A stretch of 64,000 bases of DNA from Propionibacteriaceae bacterium (GTDB taxonomy: Bacteria; Actinomycetota; Actinomycetes; Propionibacteriales; Propionibacteriaceae), in NCBI GenBank assembly GCA_031261455.1, contig JAISJP010000016.1:1-64000 (forward strand), in the 5' to 3' direction. The translations under genes were made by a program, and so were the position numbers. The notes under the pieces are model-generated. The model did not search any database and had not been told where the DNA came from. It saw nothing but the letters and a program-made list of their open reading frames with translations. This document shows, in pieces, positions 57,423 to 64,000 of this stretch (positions within the stretch are counted from its first letter, which is position 1; every line of letters starts with the position of its first letter).

Positions 57423-58049
57423 GTGAGCGATAGCACCCTTATTCACGTTTGCCGACACGGCGAAGTTTTTAACCCGCAGGGTATGCTTTACGCACGCCTT
57501 CCGGGGTTTCATTTGTCCGACCGTGGTTTTGCCATGGCGGATCGGCTCGGCGAACACTTTGCCGACGTCCCACTAGCGGCTTTACGCGTGTCCCCGCTGG
57601 AACGCACCCGCGAAACCATAGCTCCGATAGCTGCCAACCACCCGGATGTACCCGTCGTCATTGATGATCGACTGATCGAGGCGGACTCCCTACAGCAGGG
57701 TTTCGTGATGGGCCGCTCGTATCGCGCCCTGTTCAATCCGCGCAACTGGTGGCTGTACCGCGACTTCGCCCGCCCAAGTTGGGGCGAACCCTACGCCGAC
57801 ATGGCTGCCCGCACTATGGCTGCCATCATCGACACTGCCGTGAGCGTTGGTCCGGGGGCGCAGGCGGTGCTCGTCTCTCACCAGTCCCCCATCTATACGG
57901 CGCGACTTTTCGCCGAGGGCAAGTCCCTGCCCAACATGCAGTTCCAGCGTCAGTGCACGCTTGCGTCCGTGACTACTTTTGAGGTGGTTGACCGGCATGT
58001 CGTCGCGGTCCGTTACTCCGAACCCGCCGGGGATCTCCTGCGCAAATAG
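57423..58049 (+). CDS. Histidine phosphatase family protein
   Basis: 208 residues from GTG 57423, chosen because the upstream part of the frame is bS22 in another phase. The phosphoglycerate-mutase-like motif is C-R-H-G-E (His of R-H-G), with S-P-L-E-R-T-R-E-T supplying the second Arg, Glu in I-E-A-D-S, and the last His in V-L-V-S-H-Q-S-P-I. It is a cytoplasmic phosphomonoesterase of unknown substrate. The gene starts 29 bp after bS22. Confidence 0.9.
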   Translation: MSDSTLIHVCRHGEVFNPQGMLYARLPGFHLSDRGFAMADRLGEHFADVPLAALRVSPLERTRETIAPIAANHPDVPVVIDDRLIEADSLQQGFVMGRSYRALFNPRNWWLYRDFARPSWGEPYADMAARTMAAIIDTAVSVGPGAQAVLVSHQSPIYTARLFAEGKSLPNMQFQRQCTLASVTTFEVVDRHVVAVRYSEPAGDLLRK

Positions 58050-58105
58050 GGGGTCACGCCTCCCGACACGCTTCGCTTCAGTCGCGGGTCAACTAGTGTT
58101 GGATT

Positions 58106-58645
58106 ATGAGCTTTGATCCGAACAGGCCTCAGGTGCCTGACCCCTACGCATCGCTGCCTCCAGTACCCGCATTTCCGCTTGTCAGTCCGCAGATTGTGGC
58201 TGGGGAGCCGCTACCGTTCGCTTTGTCTGGGGACGGAGGAGCGCACTCGCCGGAGTTGTCTTGGACAGGGGCCCCTGCGGAGACTGCCAGTCTTCTGCTG
58301 ACTTGCTTTGATCCGGATGCGCCGATGCCGGGTGGGTATTGGCATTGGCTGGTTGTTGACGTTCCGGCTGGTACGGTCGGGGTTGCTTATGATGCGGGAC
58401 AGGTCTCCGGTGCCGGACTGGATGGTGCATACTCGACGCCGAACTCCAGTGGCAGGGTTTCTTACGTTGGGTCGGCACCTCCGGTCGGGGATCAGTATCA
58501 TCGGTACTTCTTTGTGGTCCATGCTCTTGATGTGGAGCACTTGGCGTTGCCTCGTGGGGCAGAGTCATCCCCAGTTGAGGTGGCCGAGGCGGCACTGCCA
58601 CATACCATCGCGCGTGCTGTACTGATGGGTACATATCAACGCTGA
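58106..58645 (+). CDS. PEBP-family protein (YbhB/YbcL type)
   Basis: 179 residues. Core motifs are S-P-E-L-S-W-T-G-A-P, the D-P-D-A-P stretch (C-F-D-P-D-A-P-M-P-G-G-Y-W-H-W), Y-S-T-P-N and H-R-Y-F-F-V-V-H-A-L-D-V. There is no signal peptide, so it is cytoplasmic like YbhB. Bacterial members have no firm function. The stop overlaps the next start by one base (TGATG). Confidence 0.93.
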   Translation: MSFDPNRPQVPDPYASLPPVPAFPLVSPQIVAGEPLPFALSGDGGAHSPELSWTGAPAETASLLLTCFDPDAPMPGGYWHWLVVDVPAGTVGVAYDAGQVSGAGLDGAYSTPNSSGRVSYVGSAPPVGDQYHRYFFVVHALDVEHLALPRGAESSPVEVAEAALPHTIARAVLMGTYQR

Positions 58646-59847
58646 TGACCAAGCTCAGTAACGCGGCTGCTCGTCGCATCGCGCTGGCAGCACAAGGGTT
58701 TGGAGTGGCTCGGGTGGACGCTCGGCCCTCTTCGGCGCGAGCGTTGGCTGAGGTGCGACGGTTGTCGCAGTTGCAGATCGACAGTGTGCAGGTGTTGGCT
58801 CGGGCGCATCTGACGCCGCTGTTTTCGCGACTGGGTGACTACGATGTGGGGCTCATCGACAAGTGGAGCAGTGGGCGGTCACAGCGGAGGCTCTACGAGG
58901 GGTGGGGGCATGCTGCCAGCCTGATTGACGTCAACCTGTATCCGGCGCTGCGCTGGCGCGCGCAAGGGCGCAAGGCGCACCCGTGGAAGGAACTGGACGA
59001 GGTGTTTGAGCGCACCCCGGACATCCTCGACAAGGTGCGGGCGCGGGTGGCTGATGCCGGGAAACTGACCACGCGCAGCCTCAACATCGGTCGGCGCAAG
59101 ATGCGCAATGGCTGGTGGGAGTGGGGGGACGACAAGCTGGCTATCGAGTGGCTGTTTCGCACCGGCGACTTGGAGGTGGCGGGACGAAACTCTCAGTTTG
59201 AGCGGGAGTATGCGCTGCCCGAGAAGGTGATCCCCGCCGCGCTGCTGGGCGAGGTACTGGGCCAGGACGAGGCACAGGTGGTGCTGGTGCGGCGGGCGGC
59301 GGCGGCGCTTGGCGTGGCGTCCCCCAAGGCGATTGGCGACTATTTCCGCTTGTCAGTTGCCGATACGCGACGCGCTCTAGCCGTCGTGCAGGCCGCGGGC
59401 GAAGTCGAAACCGTCGAGGTCGACGGCTGCAAGGGTCCGCACTATCTGTGGCACGAGGCCCGCCGCCCCCGCACGCTGCACACGCAGGCGCTCATCTCGC
59501 CGTTCGACTCGCTTGTGTTCGAGCGCGGCCGCCTGCTGGAACTCTTCGGCATCGACTACACCATCGGCCTCTACACGCCGGCGGCGCAAAGGGACTACGG
59601 CTACTACGTTTACCTGTTCCTGATGGACGACGGTTTCGCAGCGCGGGTTGATCTGAAGGCTGATCGTGCTGCCGCGACACTGCTGGTGCAGGCGTCCTGG
59701 CTGGAGCCTGCCTACGCGGAACGACGCGACGAGGTGGCCCGACGCCTAGCGTCCGAACTGCATCTTTGCGCCACCTGGCTGGGCCTTGACAAGGTGACAG
59801 TGGTCCCCAGAGGCGACTTGGCTAACACTTTGGTTCTTGTGATCTAG
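58645..59847 (+). CDS. YcaQ/AlkX-like DNA glycosylase (winged-helix, HTH_42)
   Basis: 400 residues. The N-terminal winged helices contain R-R-L-S-Q-L-Q-I-D-S-V-Q-V, the Q-x-D catalytic motif of the YcaQ/AlkX branch (AlkZ has Q-x-Q). Y-E-G-W-G-H-A-A-S-L, M-R-N-G-W-W-E-W-G-D-D-K-L-A-I-E-W-L-F-R-T-G and L-I-S-P-F-D-S-L-V-F-E-R-G-R-L follow. Enzymes of this family unhook alkylated bases or interstrand crosslinks. It is translationally coupled to the PEBP gene; the two functions have no evident link. Confidence 0.93.
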   Translation: MTKLSNAAARRIALAAQGFGVARVDARPSSARALAEVRRLSQLQIDSVQVLARAHLTPLFSRLGDYDVGLIDKWSSGRSQRRLYEGWGHAASLIDVNLYPALRWRAQGRKAHPWKELDEVFERTPDILDKVRARVADAGKLTTRSLNIGRRKMRNGWWEWGDDKLAIEWLFRTGDLEVAGRNSQFEREYALPEKVIPAALLGEVLGQDEAQVVLVRRAAAALGVASPKAIGDYFRLSVADTRRALAVVQAAGEVETVEVDGCKGPHYLWHEARRPRTLHTQALISPFDSLVFERGRLLELFGIDYTIGLYTPAAQRDYGYYVYLFLMDDGFAARVDLKADRAAATLLVQASWLEPAYAERRDEVARRLASELHLCATWLGLDKVTVVPRGDLANTLVLVI

Positions 59848-60075
59848 ACCAAACTCGAGTATAGTTAGCTGTTTGCGCGTGTTTTCGTGACTCTCGCGTC
59901 CCTACTTTGGGGCTCTTGAGTTGGCTCAGAACCTCGGTCCATTTGTGGGCCTAGTCCGCTTCCAGAACGGGGTGGAACACTCTGGGCACGGATGGCGTTG
60001 CATAAACGTTGACCGCCAACGACCCTGTAGACGCACCCGTCTGCCCGCTGGCGACAACAGATGAGAGGTATGAAA
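59837..60075 (+). promoter_or_regulatory. Promoter and ~200-nt leader of a small membrane protein
   Basis: TTGTGA (59837-59842), 17 bp, TATAGT (59860-59865) is a good housekeeping promoter, with transcription expected near 59872. The 200-nt leader holds several G/C-rich pairings (for example GTTGACCGCCAACG, GACGCACCCGTC) and no gene. No known riboswitch core is recognised. This fills the 228-bp gap. Confidence 0.55.
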
Positions 60076-60213
60076 ATGAGTGGTGTCTTTATCGTGATCG
60101 GCCTAGTCGCGTCACTATTTGCGATCGGCGTCCTAGCGACAGCCCGTTTCGGCGAGGCTGAAACAGCCCTACTAACCGCCCAAGGCGGCGGTGCCGGTTG
60201 GGGCCGTCGCTAA
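60076..60213 (+). CDS. 45-aa single-span membrane protein
   Basis: From ATG 60076 (GAGAGG 7 nt upstream; ATGs at 60061 and 60070 are in frame). The sequence is M-S-G-V-F-I-V-I-G-L-V-A-S-L-F-A-I-G-V-L (one membrane helix), then A-T-A-R-F-G-E-A-E-T-A-L-L-T-A-Q and a Gly-rich end G-G-G-A-G-W-G-R-R. It has its own promoter and terminator. No family recognised. It could be a small regulator of a membrane enzyme or a leader-controlled stress peptide. Confidence 0.65.
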   Translation: MSGVFIVIGLVASLFAIGVLATARFGEAETALLTAQGGGAGWGRR

Positions 60214-60365
60214 CTGCGACCCTTGCCAGACGCGCTTCCCCGCTGCGGTCAAAGTCCCCACATGGTTCTCGATTCGGTCACGTAGCTTTGACTGCGATAG
60301 AATCAACGTCGGTTCATTAACCAGCCCCGGGGTGCGTAACTACACCCCGTCGGCACTCGCAGGCC

Positions 60366-60396
60366 GAGTGTTATCGGGGAACTCCTGATAACACTC
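60366..60396 (+). terminator. Terminator hairpin after the small membrane protein
   Basis: GAGTGTTATC (60366-60375) and GATAACACTC (60387-60396) are exact complements, and the loop can extend the stem (GGGG/CTCC). T-rich TCTTGCT follows. An additional hairpin, CGGGGTG/CACCCCG (60328-60349), has the same sequence as the tRNA-Pro acceptor stem. Apart from these, the 271-bp gap up to tRNA-Pro holds nothing recognisable. Confidence 0.7.
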
Positions 60397-60484
60397 TCTT
60401 GCTCCCTCGGGGTGTCAGAACACTCCCTCATTCGCATCTCAACCACCTTTGCGAGTAAACTCGCAGGTGCTTGATTGCTCACCT

Positions 60485-60640
<156 letters not shown>

Positions 60641-60854
60641 GTGGCTCCGACTAGGGGATAAACTACCTAGTCAGAGCACCTTTACGAGGCACTGGTAGGC
60701 GGCTGTTTCCGCAACCGCAAGGTCTGCGGTCAGATGCCGATCCCCCATAATTGCCCCAGAATTGAAGTCTCTGCCAATGGCGGTTTGAGTACCCGCGTCC
60801 GGTTGAAGCGAAGTTGTGCCGATCCTGTTGGGTTGGGTTGCGCACCTGTCAGGT

Positions 60855-61320
60855 ATGAGTACCGACCTGAACCCCCACTCTCCCGCCTTGGGCTTGGAGC
60901 CACTGTTGTCAGCCCGCGAGGTCGCCGCATATCTGGGTGTGCCGACCTCAACCTTGTACGGCTGGCGTGTCCACGGCAAAGGACCCGCCACCCCACACTC
61001 CGGACGCTCTGACAGCCCAAGAAGTCAACGCCATCCGAGTCGCAGTCAGCTTCTGGGACACTGGACTCTCCCCGACCGGCCTAAGGCCGACGGACAATTA
61101 TCAGGAATTATCGAGGTCATGCTCGGCACCTCCGCCCGCATGGGCGAAGTCCTGGCACTCCGCAAACACGACCTTGACCTCACCAGCCAAGTCCCCTCTG
61201 TCGCCATCAGAGGCACCATCGTCACCCCGAAAGGCGACAAACCGTATCGGCAGGACCATCCCAAGACCACAAGGTCCCGCCGGACCGTGGCGATCCCAAC
61301 ATCCCACTTTTCGTGGTCAG
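60855..61320 (+). pseudogene. Excisionase-like HTH fused to a frameshifted tyrosine integrase fragment
   Basis: From ATG 60855 the first 45 residues are an excisionase/MerR-like helix-turn-helix (L-L-S-A-R-E-V-A-A-Y-L-G-V-P-T-S-T-L-Y-G). At about 60990 coding continues in another frame as A-L-T-A-Q-E-V-N-A-I-R-V-A-V-S-F-W-D, the usual lead-in to an integrase catalytic domain. It then returns at about 61085 to the first frame: I-I-E-V-M-L-G-T-S-A-R-M-G-E-V-L-A-L-R (catalytic Arg I) and H-P-K-T-T-R-S-R-R-T-V-A-I-P. The H-x-x-R and Tyr parts are missing. This is a deleted and frameshifted integrase beside its tRNA-Pro target. Confidence 0.75.
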
Positions 61321-61406
61321 ACGTCTTGCATCAGTGCCACACGTCTGGCTATTTGCGGACCACATTCTTGCCAGATGAACTGGCTGCCACCTCTGATGCA
61401 AGACGT
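61321..61406. repeat. Perfect 14-bp inverted repeat downstream of the integrase relic
   Basis: ACGTCTTGCATCAG (61321-61334) and CTGATGCAAGACGT (61393-61406) are exact complements, 58 bp apart. They begin where integrase similarity stops. They could be ends of a small inserted element or a long hairpin. Confidence 0.7.
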
Positions 61407-61665
61407 GTGACTACGACGGGTTCTGTTCGAAATCGCAAAGTCAATCGCGATTACCATGGCCGATCAGTTGTCGTGGAAGGCTCAACTCTGACGCGCGACA
61501 CTCGGGCAGGAAACCTCATGCTCGTCGTCTGCATCATGCGCCACCACTTGTTATGTTGCTGAAGAACGGGAGCCACACGACAATGCCAGGGCAGACCCTA
61601 ATACACTAAGTTGTAAACCTAGGGACGAAGGTTACTTGGGAGGTCACAAACTGAAGGGGTTACTT

Positions 61666-62802
61666 ATGCCTGAGATTCATCCGCTTGACGATGCAGCCGA
61701 AGAGCCGACGACAATAGAGGACAACGTGCTCGATGATGTGGACCCGGACGAAGAAGTTATACCCGAGTCTGCATTCAACATCACTTCTTGGGGTTTGGAC
61801 CTTGATGTGAGAGGAATCGTGTCAAAACTTGAAGACGAAGACATCATCATCCCCTCTTTCTATCCGCAATTTGTGCCAGAGGATGGCGATCTGCAGATTC
61901 AGGGATTTCAGCGTGAGTTTGTTTGGAAACGGCCTCAGATGGACAAGTTCATAGAGTCTCTGCTGCTCGGCCTACCCGTTCCTGGAATTTTCTTAGTGCG
62001 TCAACCTAACAACAGGCTCCTCGTTCTTGATGGACAGCAGCGACTTCAAACCCTGAAGTTATACTATGACGGTCTTTGGCGCGACAAGGTTTACCGGCTC
62101 AAGGGAGTTGACTCGCGATTCTCGAACTTAGCCTACTCAGAACTAGAACAGGGCGATAGACGTCAGCTTGACCTTGGTGTGATCCATGCGACCATCCTCA
62201 GGCAAGATGATGACGATGGCTATCAAGATGCGATTTACAGCATATTTGAGCGACTCAATACGGGAGGTAGCGTTCTTCGCCCTCAGGAGATTCGTGTGGC
62301 TCTTTATCACGGGAAACTCTTGGACGCTATTGCTAAGACGAGCGCCGACCCCATTTGGAGCAACGTCTACGGAACAGCACCGACACGCTTCAAGGATCAC
62401 GAACTTATCCTCAGAGTGCTTGCCTTCTACGGCAATGCCGACGGATATCAGGCCCCGCTGAAGACATTCCTGAACCACTTCCTGAAGGATCATCGCGATG
62501 ATTCAAAGACGATTGAAGTTCTTGAACTGTTCCGACGAGCTCTTGGGCTAAGTTTCGACGCATTAGGGAAGTCTGCTTTCCGGCGAGATCGAGCTCTTAA
62601 CGCGGCCATCTTTGACTCTGTCATGGCTGCTCTCATGCAGAGGTTGGCTTCTGGAGCGGAGGTTCTTTGTCAAGAAGACTTCAGGAGCAAGTACAGAACC
62701 CTGCTCGCTGATGACGACTACATGAAGTCAGTCACTGCAACTACCAACCATTCAAGCTCAGTGGCCACTCGCATGAAGCTTGCGAGAGAAGCATTCCAGT
62801 AA
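61666..62802 (+). CDS. DUF262 protein (GmrS/ParB-like NTPase fold)
   Basis: 378 residues from ATG 61666, with AAGGGG 7 nt upstream. An acidic head of about 30 residues precedes the DUF262 domain: L-Q-I-Q-G-F-Q-R-E-F-V-W-K-R-P-Q-M-D-K-F-I-E-S-L-L-L-G-L-P-V-P-G and the diagnostic D122-G-Q-Q-R126-L-Q-T-L. N-T-G-G-S-V-L-R-P-Q-E-I-R follows. DUF262 is the nucleotide-dependent part of GmrSD and of many defence proteins; here the DUF1524 HNH nuclease half is missing. The stop overlaps the HEPN gene start by one base, so the HEPN protein may be its effector. Confidence 0.9.
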   Translation: MPEIHPLDDAAEEPTTIEDNVLDDVDPDEEVIPESAFNITSWGLDLDVRGIVSKLEDEDIIIPSFYPQFVPEDGDLQIQGFQREFVWKRPQMDKFIESLLLGLPVPGIFLVRQPNNRLLVLDGQQRLQTLKLYYDGLWRDKVYRLKGVDSRFSNLAYSELEQGDRRQLDLGVIHATILRQDDDDGYQDAIYSIFERLNTGGSVLRPQEIRVALYHGKLLDAIAKTSADPIWSNVYGTAPTRFKDHELILRVLAFYGNADGYQAPLKTFLNHFLKDHRDDSKTIEVLELFRRALGLSFDALGKSAFRRDRALNAAIFDSVMAALMQRLASGAEVLCQEDFRSKYRTLLADDDYMKSVTATTNHSSSVATRMKLAREAFQ

Positions 62803-63299
62803 TGGTCGCAAGCGGCCGACAGAGTAGTGCGAGAGTCGAATTGCACCGTCGCAAGCAAAAGTTCACAAGTCTTCTTTCGGCAGTAGATCAGGCCTCCAAA
62901 GATAATCTTGATACGTATGTAGCAGCGCATCTGGCTCGCTATCTCGTTCTTTGCCTCTGTGGTGACGTTGAGCAGTCTGTACAGACACTTATCCACCACT
63001 ACGCCAAGAGTCATAGCGACGTGCGAGTCAGTCACTACGTTGGGAAGACCTTCCGCCAAGGCCAGAACTACAACACCGAAAAGCTACTGCAGACTGTGCA
63101 GGCCCTCGACCCGGACTGGCGGAGAGAGATTTTGGCGAAATTTTCGGATGAACTAAGAGCCTTTGACAGTATCTACAGCATCAGAAATCAAGTTGCGCAC
63201 GGTGGCGATGTTGGAGTGAGTTTGGGTGGCACACAGCAGTATTTCACCGATATCTGGAAGGTCCTCGATCACTTGACGGACATGTTCGAGGCATCATAA
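62802..63299 (+). CDS. HEPN-domain protein (putative RNase)
   Basis: 165 residues from ATG 62802 (TAATG overlap). All-helical. The C-terminal half contains F-D-S-I-Y-S-I-R128-N-Q-V-A-H133-G-G, the R-x4-H motif of active HEPN ribonucleases. N-terminal helices include Y-V-A-A-H-L-A-R-Y-L-V-L-C-L-C-G-D-V-E-Q-S, resembling RiboL-PSP/MAE_28990-type HEPN proteins. It is coupled to the DUF262 gene and faces a methyltransferase gene. A toxin or abortive-infection effector role is inferred. Confidence 0.82.
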   Translation: MVASGRQSSARVELHRRKQKFTSLLSAVDQASKDNLDTYVAAHLARYLVLCLCGDVEQSVQTLIHHYAKSHSDVRVSHYVGKTFRQGQNYNTEKLLQTVQALDPDWRREILAKFSDELRAFDSIYSIRNQVAHGGDVGVSLGGTQQYFTDIWKVLDHLTDMFEAS

Positions 63300-63312
63300 G
63301 GCTTCGACGAGA

Positions 63313-64000
63313 TCAGAACAGAGCAAGCTCTTTCGCTGGCGAATTGACGCCTGGCAATGGAACACGCGCGAGTTCTTTAGGCTCAATCTTCTTTAGACCA
63401 CCGCCGTATTCACGCCCCTCAGAAACGATCGTCTTTGTCGCGAGGGATGAGAGGCTATGCCAAATGTCATCAATCCACTCCTGAGTTACGCTGTTAGCAA
63501 TCTCTGGCCTAAGAAACAGCATCAGATATGAGTTGGTAGCAGTAGCTAGGGAACGATTTCGGATAAACCTGAAGGCGTTGTTTGACTTGCCACTGATTCG
63601 TCCCATATATGTGCAGAGGATCGGCGCAGTAGGTCGTTGCTCCTGTGCATACCAAGGAGTCCTGCCTCGCACAAGATAGGAACTCCTAACTCTTTCTGGC
63701 GCGCTATTGAGATAGGCCAGCACTGGACCGGGTAGATTTCGCTCACTATACCCAGTGCAGTCCAGCAGGGCATGTGAACCAGTGCTGATGGGCCAGCCAC
63801 GATCATCCACAGCAACTTCACTCAACGGCATGTTGCGCGGACTGGGAAGGATCGGTTTCAGGTAGTCGGCGGATATTCCAAGTGCGCAGAACTCATTTCT
63901 TGGTCTGATAAAGAAATCGTTAGCACCAGTTGCGATGCCTCGCCTGATATTGAATAAGTCCCCAACGGTAGTGACGTCAGTCTCATCAGAATTCGCCTCG
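63313..64000 (-). CDS. DNA N6-adenine methyltransferase, C-terminal part (Eco57I/TaqI-like specificity region; incomplete)
   Basis: The frame runs from the stop at 63313 to the window edge, at least 228 residues, with the start outside. The visible part has V-G-D-L-F-N-I-R-R-G-I-A-T-G-A-N-D-F-F-I near the edge, L-K-P-I-L-P-S-P-R-N-M, and later R-T-P-W-Y, C-T-Y-M-G-R, N-R-S-L-A-T-A-T-N-S-Y-L and E-Y-G-G-G-L-K-K-I-E-P-K-E-L. These belong to the target-recognition and C-terminal region of Eco57I-like restriction-modification methylases. It converges with the HEPN gene (13 bp apart). The start, the SAM motif and N-P-P-Y lie beyond the window. Confidence 0.85.
   Translation of the reverse strand, partial: EANSDETDVTTVGDLFNIRRGIATGANDFFIRPRNEFCALGISADYLKPILPSPRNMPLSEVAVDDRGWPISTGSHALLDCTGYSERNLPGPVLAYLNSAPERVRSSYLVRGRTPWYAQEQRPTAPILCTYMGRISGKSNNAFRFIRNRSLATATNSYLMLFLRPEIANSVTQEWIDDIWHSLSSLATKTIVSEGREYGGGLKKIEPKELARVPLPGVNSPAKELALF

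Noticed and set aside
59870..60075. Known riboswitch, 6S, SRP or RNase P RNA in the leader of the small membrane protein
   Set aside because: None of the conserved cores of these RNAs is present.

Overview
This is a 64 kb chromosomal segment of a moderately GC-rich actinobacterium (Actinomycetota). The evidence is a dnaK-grpE-dnaJ-hspR operon with HAIR (HspR) operators, a tandem CIRCE pair in front of a groEL start, the 33-residue ribosomal protein bS22, an MprAB-like two-component pair and a sortase-like membrane protein. A cysteine aminopeptidase C, an NADP-type glutamate dehydrogenase, and a GPH sugar symporter beside a GH3 glycosidase would suit a fermentative, host-associated lineage. 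I cannot fix the genus from sequence alone.

Layout. 1-115: first five codons of groEL (minus strand) with two CIRCE operators. 229-3804: accessory islet with an unknown gene, a decapitated ATPase fragment, a Phd/PIN and a HigBA toxin-antitoxin pair, and an orphan possible PD-(D/E)XK protein; a perfect 39-bp direct repeat lies at 1139 and 3766. 3840-8278: HspR-controlled dnaK operon. 8287-14561: flavin oxidoreductase, ilvA, an M23 peptidase, pgi and a SanA-like protein. 14823-25497: cell-envelope proteins of unknown role (two are tandem paralogs), pepC, aldo/keto reductase, argS, a DUF1707 protein, tRNA-Gly and a PemK-like gene. 25694-29155: HAD phosphatase, TfoX-N protein, an Arg/Gly-tailed MarR regulator with three identical operators, and alcohol dehydrogenase. 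29355-36736: glycoside use (GPH symporter plus GH3), an MFS transporter and gdhA. 36909-38301: DUF4143 ATPase behind four 23-bp iterons. 38620-41543: secreted DUF5648 protein, tRNA-Ala with a rearranged 3' flank, and a YbjN protein. 41644-46434: diverged HSP90, TPR protein and lipoprotein. 46569-51911: coiled-coil protein, sortase-like protein, holin-like protein, S51-like protein and an MprAB-like pair. 52128-59847: asd, proC, S9 peptidase, sirtuin, bS22, histidine phosphatase, PEBP and a YcaQ-like glycosylase. 60076-64000: a small membrane protein, then tRNA-Pro followed by a probable integrated island with an integrase relic, a DUF262-HEPN gene pair and the 3' part of a DNA methyltransferase.

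The most interesting features are these. (1) A 23-bp-period CTGCAA iteron operator sits a fixed 36-38 bp before the start of a DUF4143 ATPase and recurs at the same spacing in front of decapitated remnants at both ends of the toxin-antitoxin islet. (2) The DUF262-HEPN pair is translationally coupled, beside a methyltransferase, at a tRNA-Pro integration site. (3) A module of about 75 bp lies next to the 3' ends of tRNA-Ala and tRNA-Pro, with short repeats of the tRNA end. (4) A 45-residue membrane protein has a leader of about 200 nt. (5) A 71-bp duplication appears to have separated hspR from dnaJ.
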